In this document: in pieces, positions 8,745 through 15,827 of the stretch
How the letters are laid out: every line of letters starts with the position of its first letter
Position numbering within the stretch: position 1 is the first letter of the stretch
From: Candidatus Thorarchaeota archaeon
Lineage (GTDB): Archaea; Asgardarchaeota; Thorarchaeia; Thorarchaeales; Thorarchaeaceae
Assembly: GCA_016839345.1 (NCBI GenBank)
Contig: JAEOUL010000129.1
Location: 1-19,496 of the forward strand
Length of the DNA stretch: 19,496 nucleotides
Direction of reading: 5' to 3'
Notes under the pieces: generated by a model
Seen by the model: only the letters and a program-made list of their open reading frames with translations
What the model was told of the DNA's origin: nothing
Databases searched by the model: none
Translations under genes and position numbers: made by a program

Positions 8745-8981
8745 TCAATCCCTTATCAGTTGCCACCTGTACCCACCCTTGCCGAACTTCTTTGTAATCA
8801 GACCCTTTTTCACAAGAAGGTTAGCAGCAACAACAAACGAGTCACCACCAACGCAGTCAATACAGAGTTCAGCAAAGTCCTCAGTTTGAGCTATCTCAAG
8901 AATCTCTGATGTTGTCAAAGAGGTCGTAGTTTCAAGTATCTTGAGTACACACTGAGCGTTTTTAGAAAGGTCTGACATCAT
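8745..8981 (-). CDS. Small winged-helix-like protein upstream of sufS
   Basis: Short protein (78 residues from the ATG at 8981). Its pattern of helices followed by KKGLITKKFGKGGYRWQL resembles the recognition helix and beta-wing of a winged helix-turn-helix domain. It has three cysteines, Cys11, Cys40 and Cys43, the last two as a CxxC. Its stop lies five bases before the desulfurase start, so the two form an operon. An open frame extends to a TTG at 9044. However, a TATA-like ATTTAAG (minus strand, about 9050-9056) would put transcription initiation near 9028, downstream of that TTG, and this favours the tandem ATG codons at 8981/8978. A role as regulator of the operon, perhaps sensing sulfur or Fe-S status, is inference. 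The fold assignment is by eye. Confidence 0.65.
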   Translation of the reverse strand: MMSDLSKNAQCVLKILETTTSLTTSEILEIAQTEDFAELCIDCVGGDSFVVAANLLVKKGLITKKFGKGGYRWQLIRD

Positions 8982-9126
8982 TGGCTCACGCGAAACATCC
9001 AGCAATAAGAAACCTTCGTAACGACCAGTAATGTCATTTAACAAAATGCTTAAATCATCACCCGAGCGGGAGAGCCTGCTCTATTTCTTTCGGGGCTTCA
9101 GCTCTGGTTTGTGTGAAATAGGCATA

Positions 9127-9133
9127 GGGTGAT
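9127..9133 (+). promoter_or_regulatory. Ribosome binding site of the Elf1-like gene
   Basis: GGGTGAT, five bases before the ATG, is a full match to the archaeal GGTGAT consensus. It fixes the start of the downstream zinc-ribbon gene. Confidence 0.75.
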
Positions 9134-9138
9134 TCATC

Positions 9139-9390
9139 ATGGGAAGAAGAAGAAGACAGAAAGTACGTCGCCGACCGCAGAAACGTATTCCAGATGTGTA
9201 TCCATGTCCAGACTGCGGGAATACAGCCATCAAGATTGAGCTGTACCGTGATAATGGAATGGCTACTGTGAAATGTGGATCATGTGGGCTGGAGATGACA
9301 ATTGATGACGTCAACCCATTGACCGAACATGTCGATATCTATGGATCTTTTATTGACAGATTCTATGAAGAGCGGCAAGCAGAGGCTTAA
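9139..9390 (+). CDS. Elf1-like transcription elongation factor (zinc ribbon)
   Basis: Homologue of Elf1, a small zinc-binding factor that travels with eukaryotic RNA polymerase II and also occurs in some archaea. The 83 residues start with a strongly basic tail (MGRRRR...RRRPQKR). A four-cysteine ribbon follows (Cys23, Cys26, Cys46, Cys49), and then the family C-terminal motif, here PLTEHVDIYGSFIDRFYEE, which corresponds to the LSxPIDVYxxWID helix of Elf1. Length agrees with eukaryotic Elf1 cores. The start is fixed by a perfect GGGTGAT ribosome site. It is divergent from the winged-helix/sufS operon, with about 157 bases between the start codons. A direct role in archaeal transcription elongation is inferred from homology. 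A generic zinc ribbon is the alternative, but the C-terminal motif argues against it. Confidence 0.85.
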   Translation: MGRRRRQKVRRRPQKRIPDVYPCPDCGNTAIKIELYRDNGMATVKCGSCGLEMTIDDVNPLTEHVDIYGSFIDRFYEERQAEA

Positions 9391-9420
9391 TACTGCAGAA
9401 CAATTAACATTCAGCAATGA

Positions 9421-9428
9421 TTATAAGC
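9421..9428 (+). promoter_or_regulatory. TATA-like box of the lhr operon
   Basis: TTATAAGC lies about 30 bases before the first small gene of the lhr cluster. It would place transcription initiation a few bases ahead of the ATG at 9457, giving a very short leader. Assignment is by motif and spacing only. Confidence 0.45.
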
Positions 9429-9456
9429 GGACTCATTCCGAGAGCACACGATTCCA

Positions 9457-9570
9457 ATGCAGATTGATACTTTCGTTTCAGTTCTATTTATCCTACTAGC
9501 TGCAATGGGTATCTTTGCACTGCTACTCACTATGGGTTATATGGTCTATGGTGAGGAAGACGAGGAATAG
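9457..9570 (+). CDS. 37-residue single-span membrane microprotein
   Basis: Small reading frame too short for ordinary length cut-offs. It encodes MQIDTFVSVLFILLAAMG, then a hydrophobic stretch to residue 31, then a sharply acidic tail, GEEDEE. This is the look of a single-pass membrane peptide: a span at about 6-31 with the acidic tail just after it. The ATG at 9457 sits about 30 bases after a TATA-like TTATAAGC, and the TAG stop at 9568-9570 is eight bases before the next gene. The compact hydrophobic-then-acidic composition and its operon position ahead of the coiled-coil protein and lhr argue that it is real. No homologue is recognised. It could anchor or regulate a partner at the membrane, but that is speculation. 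Confidence 0.6.
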   Translation: MQIDTFVSVLFILLAAMGIFALLLTMGYMVYGEEDEE

Positions 9571-9578
9571 AAAACGGG

Positions 9579-9806
9579 ATGTTGCTCCCGATGACCGGTT
9601 CAGTTCTACGTACTGCTTTTGAAAAAGTGGCACCACATATTTCAAATCTTGATGAGATAAAAGCACTTGTTGATGAGATTGAGAGGAAAGCTGATTCTCA
9701 AGATTCAATAATCTCTGAACTAGAAAAGAGATTGGAGAACGCAGAAGTGACCTTAAGGACTGATATACGCATCTTGATTAATGAATGTCGACACCTGAAA
9801 AAATAG
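9579..9806 (+). CDS. Small coiled-coil protein upstream of lhr
   Basis: Unrecognised 75-residue soluble protein. After a short N-terminus (MLLPMTGSVLRTAFEKVAPH), nearly the whole chain is heptad-like and charged, for example LDEIKALVDEIERKADSQD and ISELEKRLENAEVTL. This suggests a coiled coil or helical hairpin that dimerises or binds a partner. Either the ATG at 9579 or the one at 9591 could be the start. A GGGATG stretch at 9576-9581 would suit the second as its ribosome site. It lies eight bases after the microprotein and 12 bases before lhr, so co-transcription is likely. A role as an accessory subunit of Lhr is possible by position only. Confidence 0.72.
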   Translation: MLLPMTGSVLRTAFEKVAPHISNLDEIKALVDEIERKADSQDSIISELEKRLENAEVTLRTDIRILINECRHLKK

Positions 9807-9818
9807 GACGTCGACTAG

Positions 9819-12659
9819 ATGAGCGATTTTGCACCCCTGAGTAAGGAGATAGCTGAGTTTCTTAGAGCAAATGGAATAACTCGGTTCACACCGATTCAGG
9901 AGAGTGCTATATCTCACCTACATAACACGGATGATAATACTCTACTGTTGGCGCCAACCGGAAGTGGCAAGACAGAGGCTGCACTCCTACCTCTGTTGCA
10001 TCGCCTTCAAAAGATGAGTAAAGAGAGAGAACTATTTGGTTTCTATATTCTTTACATTACACCATTAAGAGCTTTAAACCGTGATGTCTTCAAGAGGATT
10101 GAGGAGCTATGTAATCATCTCGGACTCACTGTAGCAGTACGTCATGGCGACACAACTCAGTATGCACGGAGAAAACAAGCAATCAAACCTCCAAATCTAT
10201 TGATCACAACTCCGGAGTCACTACAAGCAATATTACCAGGTAAAAGATTGAGGCATCACCTCAGAACAGTCTTTTCAGTTATTGTTGATGAGATTCATGA
10301 TCTTGCAAACAGTAAGAGAGGCACTCAGCTTAGTCTGGGTCTAGAAAGGCTTGAACGAGTTGTAGGAGCACCAGTGCAACGTATTGGTTTATCCGCTACA
10401 GTTGGAAATCCGAAGGACGTGGCGTCTCTCTTAGGAGGCGCAAAACCTGTCAAGACGTTTTGGGCGGGGTATGGTGATCGCCAGATAGAACTAAGAGTGA
10501 CTATGCCGGAACCGAAGGATGACCATAGACAGCTGTCAAAGAAGATAGCCTATCCTCCACACTCTGTGGCTCGACTTGAGGCAATTGTAGAACTCATTAG
10601 AAATCACCAGTCAGTCATTGTATTCACAAACACAAGGTCATTCTCTGAGGTTTTAGGAGCAAAGATGCGGTCTATCAAGCCACCCTATGAGTTTGATGTG
10701 CATCATGGCTCATTATCTAAAACTGTACGACTTTCTGCGGAAGATCGACTCAAGATTGGAGTGTCGAAAGCCATTATTGCAACTTCGAGTCTTGAGCTTG
10801 GGATTGACATTGGACAGACCGACCTGGTGGTTCAATATTCTTCACCAAGGGAAGTTTCTAGACTACTACAAAGAACTGGTCGATCTGGCCATGGCGTGGG
10901 GAAGACCTCGAAGGGAGTTATTATAGCCACAGTGAATCTTGATGATATCACCGAGTCAGGAGTAATTCTCAGACGTGCAAAACAAAATAAAGTTGAAGAT
11001 GCGAAAATACCTTTGAAATCGTGGGATGTCCTTAGCCATCAGATTGCAGGAATACTATTAGATGCTGACCAGATTGAAAGGAATGAGCTGTTAGAGATTA
11101 TCAATTTAGCATACCCATTCGCAGAAGTTACTTTTGATGAATTGAATCAGCTTCTTAATTTTCTTGAGGGTCGAAAGATTCTAGAAACTGACCACTCGAA
11201 GGTCACGAGGGGAGCAAGAACGCGCATATTCTACTATGACCGTTTAAGCACCATTCCTGATGTACAACAAGTTAATGCAGTTGATATGACCACTCGTGTT
11301 TCTATTGGGGTGCTTGACGAAGACTTTGTTTTATCCAATATTGAACCAGGTTCGATTTTTGTAATCAGGGGTAGGCCTTGGAATGTAATCACTATTGATG
11401 ATGTGACTGGGGAGGTGTTATGTGCACCTGCCTCAAGTACAGATAGTGAAGCCCCTCGATGGGTGGGTGAGATGATTCCAGTTCCATTCGAGGTCGCATC
11501 GGAAGCAGTAAAGATGTGGAACTCGGTAGTGGATATGGAACCAAAAGTAGTGGGAAAGTGGTTAATTCAGGAATATGGTATTTCAGAGGAGGCACATCAT
11601 CACCTGTTTGAAACTTTGAATACAAGCAAAGATATCCTAGGAAAGCTTCCATCTGAAAATTTGTTCATTGTGGAGGAATTCGATTCTGGGTTGGTTTTAC
11701 ATGCTCCTCTTGGAACTAAAGCCAACGAAACCTTAGGGATAGTCATCGCATCCCTTCTAACAACACGTTTTGGAGTCGAGGTGGCTGTTGAGAGGGATCC
11801 ATATCGTATCCTTTTCACAGCAGGTAAGCGGATAGATCCAAAATGGATTATAGATGTTTTACAGGAATATAATGGACAGCAAGTTTCAGTTATTCTCCAG
11901 CTAGCAGTAAAACATACTCAGAATTTTGCATCACGTTTTATTCATGTAGCCCGAAGAATGGATGTAGTACGTAAGGACGCAAAATCCAAGGAGATTCCTG
12001 TCAAATATTTGATCAAATCATTTGAGAATTCGCCTGTATTCCAAGAGGCTATGAGAGAGGTCTTGGATGACAAGATGGACGAGTCACGTATCATGGATAT
12101 ATTTGACAGATATTCAGAAGGAAAACTTGACATTCACATTGTAAAGACTGCAAATCCATCACCTCTAGCGCGGTTAATTATTGAAGAAAAAACAAGATTC
12201 GAAGTCATGGGAGAGATAACTGATGAAGACGAGGTGCTTCGAATGATGGAGGAACGTCTTCTTTCTACGAAATTTAGACTGATTTGCATGGCCGAGTCAC
12301 ATTGGAATTCTGTTCGAACTCTGTCAACGCTGGAAGATAAGGTCACATGTCCAATATGTGATTCTACAATGATTGCTGCAATATCACCGGCAAAGAATGA
12401 TGTTCCAAAGTTTTTTGCCAAGCGGAAACGTGGAGAAAAACTCACAAAGAATGAAGACAGGGAACTAAGGGCTGCTGCACTCACTGCGGAACTCGTGTCT
12501 AGATATGGAAAGACTGCGTTGATGGTTTTAGCAGGCCGAGGTATTGGATCAAAAACTGCTGCACGGATTTTAAGGCCAGGATTGAAAGATCGGCTTGAAG
12601 TCTTGAGAGAAATAGCCAAGGGAGAGCTTCAGTATGAAAGAACTCGACAATACTGGTAA
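9819..12659 (+). CDS. lhr: Lhr-type ATP-dependent helicase
   Basis: Superfamily 2 helicase of the Lhr-Core type, a 3'-5' DNA translocase that unwinds DNA or RNA:DNA hybrids and is linked to repair. In 946 residues the order is as follows. The Q motif is FTPIQ (23-27), Walker A is APTGSGKT (45-52) and motif II is DEIH (157-160). The SAT motif (about 193) and LELGIDIG in the second RecA domain follow, then motif VI QRTGRSGH (351-358). The winged-helix and Lhr-specific beta-barrel regions come next. A C-terminal tail has a CPIC pair (Cys844, Cys847) and a helix-hairpin-helix-like GRGIGSKTAARIL segment. Length matches archaeal aLhr proteins of about 900 residues. The start is an ATG 12 bases after the coiled-coil gene. 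The last 26 bases overlap engB, implying translational coupling. The choice between aLhr1 and aLhr2 was not made. Confidence 0.95.
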   Translation: MSDFAPLSKEIAEFLRANGITRFTPIQESAISHLHNTDDNTLLLAPTGSGKTEAALLPLLHRLQKMSKERELFGFYILYITPLRALNRDVFKRIEELCNHLGLTVAVRHGDTTQYARRKQAIKPPNLLITTPESLQAILPGKRLRHHLRTVFSVIVDEIHDLANSKRGTQLSLGLERLERVVGAPVQRIGLSATVGNPKDVASLLGGAKPVKTFWAGYGDRQIELRVTMPEPKDDHRQLSKKIAYPPHSVARLEAIVELIRNHQSVIVFTNTRSFSEVLGAKMRSIKPPYEFDVHHGSLSKTVRLSAEDRLKIGVSKAIIATSSLELGIDIGQTDLVVQYSSPREVSRLLQRTGRSGHGVGKTSKGVIIATVNLDDITESGVILRRAKQNKVEDAKIPLKSWDVLSHQIAGILLDADQIERNELLEIINLAYPFAEVTFDELNQLLNFLEGRKILETDHSKVTRGARTRIFYYDRLSTIPDVQQVNAVDMTTRVSIGVLDEDFVLSNIEPGSIFVIRGRPWNVITIDDVTGEVLCAPASSTDSEAPRWVGEMIPVPFEVASEAVKMWNSVVDMEPKVVGKWLIQEYGISEEAHHHLFETLNTSKDILGKLPSENLFIVEEFDSGLVLHAPLGTKANETLGIVIASLLTTRFGVEVAVERDPYRILFTAGKRIDPKWIIDVLQEYNGQQVSVILQLAVKHTQNFASRFIHVARRMDVVRKDAKSKEIPVKYLIKSFENSPVFQEAMREVLDDKMDESRIMDIFDRYSEGKLDIHIVKTANPSPLARLIIEEKTRFEVMGEITDEDEVLRMMEERLLSTKFRLICMAESHWNSVRTLSTLEDKVTCPICDSTMIAAISPAKNDVPKFFAKRKRGEKLTKNEDRELRAAALTAELVSRYGKTALMVLAGRGIGSKTAARILRPGLKDRLEVLREIAKGELQYERTRQYW

Positions 12660-13269
12660 ATCGAGGAAACCAATGATTGTGTTTGCTGGAAGGAGCAATG
12701 TTGGAAAAAGTAGCACAATTCGTGCTCTTACTGGTAGGAAAGTTCGTGTGGGAAAGAAACCCGGTAGCACTCGTTGGGAATTATTGATTGATTTTGGCCC
12801 CATCACGATTGTGGACATACCTGGTTTTGGATATATGTCAGGACAGAGTAAGACAACTATTGAAGAAACAAAGATCAGCATTGTTCAGAAATTGGAGTCG
12901 TGGAGTGATCAATTGGCATTGTCAGTCTTGATTATCGATCTATCCCTTTTCAGAGTAATATTTGAACGGTGGTCATCAAGAGGTGAAATTCCTATAGATG
13001 TGGAATTCTATGGCTTTCTGTCTGAGATCTCACCTCAAGTGATTATACTGGCTAATAAAAGTGACAAAGTGAAGAAACGAGAGCTTGCCTACGAATTAGA
13101 ATTTTTAATGGACAAACTCAGAGAGGTAGTCCCAGCTTCAGAGCCAACTGTGATTGTGGCGTCGGCTCTAAAGAAATCTGGAATAATGGAACTTGCTGAA
13201 ACCATTGATTCTCTCCTACGTGAACAGGGATTGGATTGCCCGAGGTGGGCATTCACCGCAACTTCTTGA
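12634..13269 (+). CDS. engB: EngB-family GTPase
   Basis: Small GTPase of the EngB/YihA family (TrmE-Era superclass). In bacteria it assists large ribosomal subunit assembly, and archaeal members are presumed to act similarly. All G motifs are present: G1 GRSNVGKS (19-26), a G2 threonine in PGSTR (43-47), G3 DIPGFGY (61-67), G4 NKSD (141-144) and a G5-like ASALKKSG near 180. The 211 residues are the usual single-domain length. The ATG at 12634 lies inside the end of lhr, behind a GGGAGAG ribosome site (12620-12626), so the overlap of 26 bases is probably genuine. The 3' end overlaps a convergent gene by 17 bases. The VDIPGFGYMSG segment is diagnostic of EngB. Confidence 0.94.
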   Translation: MKELDNTGKSRKPMIVFAGRSNVGKSSTIRALTGRKVRVGKKPGSTRWELLIDFGPITIVDIPGFGYMSGQSKTTIEETKISIVQKLESWSDQLALSVLIIDLSLFRVIFERWSSRGEIPIDVEFYGFLSEISPQVIILANKSDKVKKRELAYELEFLMDKLREVVPASEPTVIVASALKKSGIMELAETIDSLLREQGLDCPRWAFTATS

Positions 13270-14350
13270 ATAGGTAGAATACTACCCCAATGACAAGCGT
13301 TACAGATGATATTATTGCTAGAGGAATAATTGCACTGGGAGCTATGACGAACTCTTCGGATAGCCAGTTTAGGATGTTCATAAAGAGTCGTGAGTTGTCT
13401 CCCATGTAGAACCATCTCAAATCTGTTTCTGGATAGTCAAGGTTGAGTCCTGTGAACATGAGAGTTGAGCCGGATATGACTATTCGACTTGAATCATACT
13501 GGAATGCAGACATCCAAGGTGGAAATGTTCCATTAATAGTCGAGTAAGAGAGGGGAGCGTCTTCAAAATCTTCTAGTGTCATATTTGGGAATGAATAGTT
13601 TGCCCAACTCACTGAGCTAGCTTTGAATTGAGCAAAAGAACTCTCATAGCCTCTAGCAATTCCACTGGTCAATTCGACAGGTGTTAGGGTAGCTGTCATT
13701 GTGTAAAGATCATTTATGTTTCTGAAGATGGGATGACTTGCATCCCAGGTTGATGGGTCTAATTTAATCATCCAGGGATATGTTGCGTTAAAGACGGGTT
13801 GATCATAGTCAAACATTGTATCTGAATAGACATCTTCAAGACTAGATTGATTGGTACTGAATCGAACACTGGTCACATTGATGCCGTCGAGGAATATATT
13901 GACTAATTGGTTATCACCCATGTCATGTAAAGTCCCTGCACCCCAATATTCCGATATTGAGTCAATTGTTGGGTCACCTAATACAAATAGCGAGCTCCCA
14001 TTTGCGAGCATCTCAGCTACTGCATTGAATTCGCTCTGTGAGAAAGGAAAGTTAACGTCCGGAGCTGCTATGATGAGGATATCAACATCATTGAGGAGTG
14101 TGTCAGTCAGTTCGTCATCTTCATTGACTCTTAGAAAATACCTTGTTGATGCATTGACAGTATCGAGTATAAGCTTGAGTCCGTTGTTTTCGCTATATGC
14201 AGAGTATTGTTGGCCATGACTTGCATCATAAAGTACAACAATTGAATCTAATTCGGACTGAGCGCTAGCGATGCCCTGAATGCTGGACAATAGAATGATT
14301 ACAGTGACTACTGTTGCAAGAACTCTAGTGGTATTCCTGAGCGGCTTCAT
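13253..14350 (-). CDS. Secreted, C-terminally anchored protein (GldG/DUF4350-like)
   Basis: Predicted cell-surface protein of 365 residues. An N-terminal signal peptide (about 1-30: basic KPLRNTTR, a hydrophobic core, then an IASAQ cleavage-like site) exports a large domain. A single C-terminal span (about 339-361) ending in FKKLR keeps it anchored outside the membrane. The exported part has IVVLYDASHGQQYSAYS, VDILIIAAPDVNFPFS and LFVLGDP segments. These resemble the Rossmann-like domain of GldG/IFT52/DUF4350 proteins, often found next to ABC exporters or glidobactin-like surface systems. No ABC genes are adjacent here. It carries about a dozen Asn-X-Ser/Thr sites, consistent with archaeal N-glycosylation. 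A TATA-like CTTTAAAA lies on the minus strand at 14403-14410. Substrate and partners are unknown. Confidence 0.75.
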   Translation of the reverse strand: MKPLRNTTRVLATVVTVIILLSSIQGIASAQSELDSIVVLYDASHGQQYSAYSENNGLKLILDTVNASTRYFLRVNEDDELTDTLLNDVDILIIAAPDVNFPFSQSEFNAVAEMLANGSSLFVLGDPTIDSISEYWGAGTLHDMGDNQLVNIFLDGINVTSVRFSTNQSSLEDVYSDTMFDYDQPVFNATYPWMIKLDPSTWDASHPIFRNINDLYTMTATLTPVELTSGIARGYESSFAQFKASSVSWANYSFPNMTLEDFEDAPLSYSTINGTFPPWMSAFQYDSSRIVISGSTLMFTGLNLDYPETDLRWFYMGDNSRLFMNILNWLSEEFVIAPSAIIPLAIISSVTLVIGVVFYLFKKLR

Positions 14351-14433
14351 TTTGATGTACCCGTCCTTTCGGCTCAGTCTGCGTGCCTGACCCTGGACCG
14401 TGTTTTAAAGTTATCCTCATAACATGCTTGTGT

Positions 14434-14841
14434 TCAATCAGTCCTACGCCACTCTACAAAGAGTTGTCGTCGTTCTGTATCTGTAGACTCCTGAATCTGA
14501 AATTGTTCACGAATCTCAGCTATCCTTTGTGCTAGAAGATGATAGCATAAACTACTTTCATGCGAGATGACGACCTCTTGATAGAAACTTCTGCATGTGC
14601 AGAATATTTCAGGTATGACCAGATATTGACGGCGTCCCTTTACAATCCATGTTTCAGACTCACTTGGGTGAAAATGGTACTTGATTATCTTGCCCTCTTC
14701 CACCGCTCTTAGAGCACGTACAAACTTCTTCCCATACTTCTTTCTGAAGTACTCGATGTCATTCTGAGTGAGGTCTTTTTGTGACAGTCTTGATACCTCG
14801 GACTGTGGAAGGGACATAATTCTCACTAAATTCTCTGACAT
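14434..14841 (-). CDS. SWIM zinc-finger protein
   Basis: Small protein of 135 residues from the ATG at 14841. It ends in a SWIM-type zinc finger, CxC-x15-CxH, with Cys81, Cys83, Cys99 and His101 in FCTC...LCYHLLA. SWIM domains bind nucleic acid or proteins and occur in repair factors such as the Shu complex and in helicase partners. The first half is basic and helical (LTQNDIEYFRKKYGKKFVRAL), and the middle is a beta-rich WIVKGRRQYLVIP segment. The same frame stays open to 15105, but that extension is antisense to the phosphoesterase active site and is not credible. The chosen start has no ribosome site but lies about 25 bases after a minus-strand TATA-like AATATACA, so translation may be leaderless. 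Its target is unknown. The neighbouring phosphoesterase hints at DNA or RNA processing. Confidence 0.8.
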   Translation of the reverse strand: MSENLVRIMSLPQSEVSRLSQKDLTQNDIEYFRKKYGKKFVRALRAVEEGKIIKYHFHPSESETWIVKGRRQYLVIPEIFCTCRSFYQEVVISHESSLCYHLLAQRIAEIREQFQIQESTDTERRQLFVEWRRTD

Positions 14842-14846
14842 AACGA

Positions 14847-14869
14847 GGTTAAAATGTTGTATATTGGAT
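14847..14869. promoter_or_regulatory. Overlapping divergent promoters of SWIM and phosphoesterase genes
   Basis: Only 28-40 bases separate the two start codons. The stretch contains GGTTAAAATG (plus strand, about 14847-14856) and, read on the other strand, CCAATATACA (about 14860-14869). Each is about 25-30 bases from a start codon facing away from it: 14841 for the SWIM gene, and 14870 or 14882 for the phosphoesterase. This layout would give leaderless messages with mutually exclusive initiation. It is inference from spacing. Confidence 0.35.
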
Positions 14870-15751
14870 ATGGAATCAGCCATGGAGCCGATATTCGATA
14901 ACAGAGGACTAATTATCAGTTGGGATGATAGAAATGTACTACTGATCTCAGACTTGCATCTTGGATTCGAAGTTACAATTTCACAAGAGAAAGGTGTTGA
15001 ATTTCCCCCCCAGCATCCAGTTATATTCCAGAGAATAGAAAATTTGGTGAAAAAGTACAGTGTATCACATCTATACATCATAGGAGATGTGAAACACACT
15101 ATCATTGTTGACAGTTTCTACAACTGGGAGATTGTACCAGAATTCATGGAGAGCATAGGAGATATGGTAGATGTCACTATTATTCCAGGCAATCACGACG
15201 GAAACTTGGAATCACTACTTCCGCGAAATGTTATACTCACTAATGTTCATGGAATTGTACTAGAACCTCAGGAAGAGTCTGTAGGATTGCTACATGGACA
15301 CTCTTGGCCATCATATGATGTTCTGGATGCAAAGATGATAGTAGTAGGTCACAACCATCCAACGATTCGGAGGTTTAGAGATGCATCAGTACCAGAGATT
15401 GGACGTGCGTCAAGACGAAGATTTGGCGGTATCGTTCCGGTGGTTATTCAGTCAAGATTGGATAAAAACTGTGTAAGACAGACAATGGGGATGCTTGAAA
15501 ACCCTGATGATACTGATTGTACAATGATTACTCTACCAAGTTTCAACGAGCTATTCTCAGGAGTACCAGTCAATTATTCTACATCAGAATTCTTTGGTCC
15601 TCTTTTTGAGAACAAGTGTGCAAATCTGCACGAGTCTGAAGTATACAGTATTGATGGATTGTTCCTTGGTACTGTAGAATGGCTTCGTGAACGTTTCAAC
15701 GAAATGATTAAATCCAAACCTATGAGGACTGACTCCGAGAAGGGTCGGTAG
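14870..15751 (+). CDS. Calcineurin-like metallophosphoesterase (COG1407 type)
   Basis: Metal-dependent phosphoesterase or nuclease of the ICC-like COG1407 group. All metal and active-site motifs are present, counting from the ATG at 14870 (293 residues): SDLHLG with Asp28 and His30, IGDVKH (71-76), PGNHDG (106-111), LHGHSWPS (141-148) and VGHNHP (159-164). The GDxKH and GHSWP forms are characteristic of this group. An ATG at 14882 is an equally good start, and the open frame further upstream overlaps the SWIM gene. In bacteria a related manganese-dependent nuclease is encoded with Lhr-Core helicase. Here lhr lies about 2.2 kb upstream on the same strand, so a shared repair role is plausible. 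The stop codon lies inside the downstream tRNA-Pro gene, with a 10-base overlap. Confidence 0.92.
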   Translation: MESAMEPIFDNRGLIISWDDRNVLLISDLHLGFEVTISQEKGVEFPPQHPVIFQRIENLVKKYSVSHLYIIGDVKHTIIVDSFYNWEIVPEFMESIGDMVDVTIIPGNHDGNLESLLPRNVILTNVHGIVLEPQEESVGLLHGHSWPSYDVLDAKMIVVGHNHPTIRRFRDASVPEIGRASRRRFGGIVPVVIQSRLDKNCVRQTMGMLENPDDTDCTMITLPSFNELFSGVPVNYSTSEFFGPLFENKCANLHESEVYSIDGLFLGTVEWLRERFNEMIKSKPMRTDSEKGR

Positions 15752-15818
15752 TCTAGATTGGTATGATTCTTGGTTCGGATCCAAGAGGTCGCGAGTTCAA
15801 ATCTCGTCCGGCCCACCA
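15742..15818 (+). tRNA. tRNA-Pro (anticodon CGG)
   Basis: Complete cloverleaf, no intron. The acceptor stem is GGGTCGG (15742-15748) with CCGGCCC (15808-15814), including one U-G pair, and discriminator A15815. U8 and A9 are followed by a D arm, GTCT...TGAT, with one U-U mismatch and GG in the loop. The anticodon arm CTTGG-TTCGGAT-CCAAG (15769-15785) gives anticodon CGG (15776-15778), which reads CCG proline codons. The T arm is GCGAG-TTCAAAT-CTCGT (15791-15807), followed by an encoded CCA (15816-15818). The first ten bases are shared with the end of the phosphoesterase gene. A weak TATA-like TTAAAT at 15708-15713 lies about 30 bases upstream, inside that gene. The membrane protein gene converges ten bases beyond the CCA. 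Confidence 0.95.
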
Positions 15819-15827
15819 TTCCTAATT

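Noticed and set aside
9068..9085. Short inverted repeat AGAGC-CT-GCTCT between the winged-helix and Elf1 genes
   Set aside because: The arms are only five bases with a two-base gap, which is expected by chance, and there is no supporting TATA geometry.
12134..12619. Open frame of 161 codons on the minus strand
   Set aside because: It lies wholly antisense to the lhr C-terminal region. Its serine/arginine-rich composition is typical of a reverse shadow of a real gene.
14842..15105. N-terminal extension of the SWIM protein frame by 88 residues
   Set aside because: It is antisense to the phosphoesterase metal-binding motifs, has a random-looking cysteine-rich composition, and no family member has such an extension.
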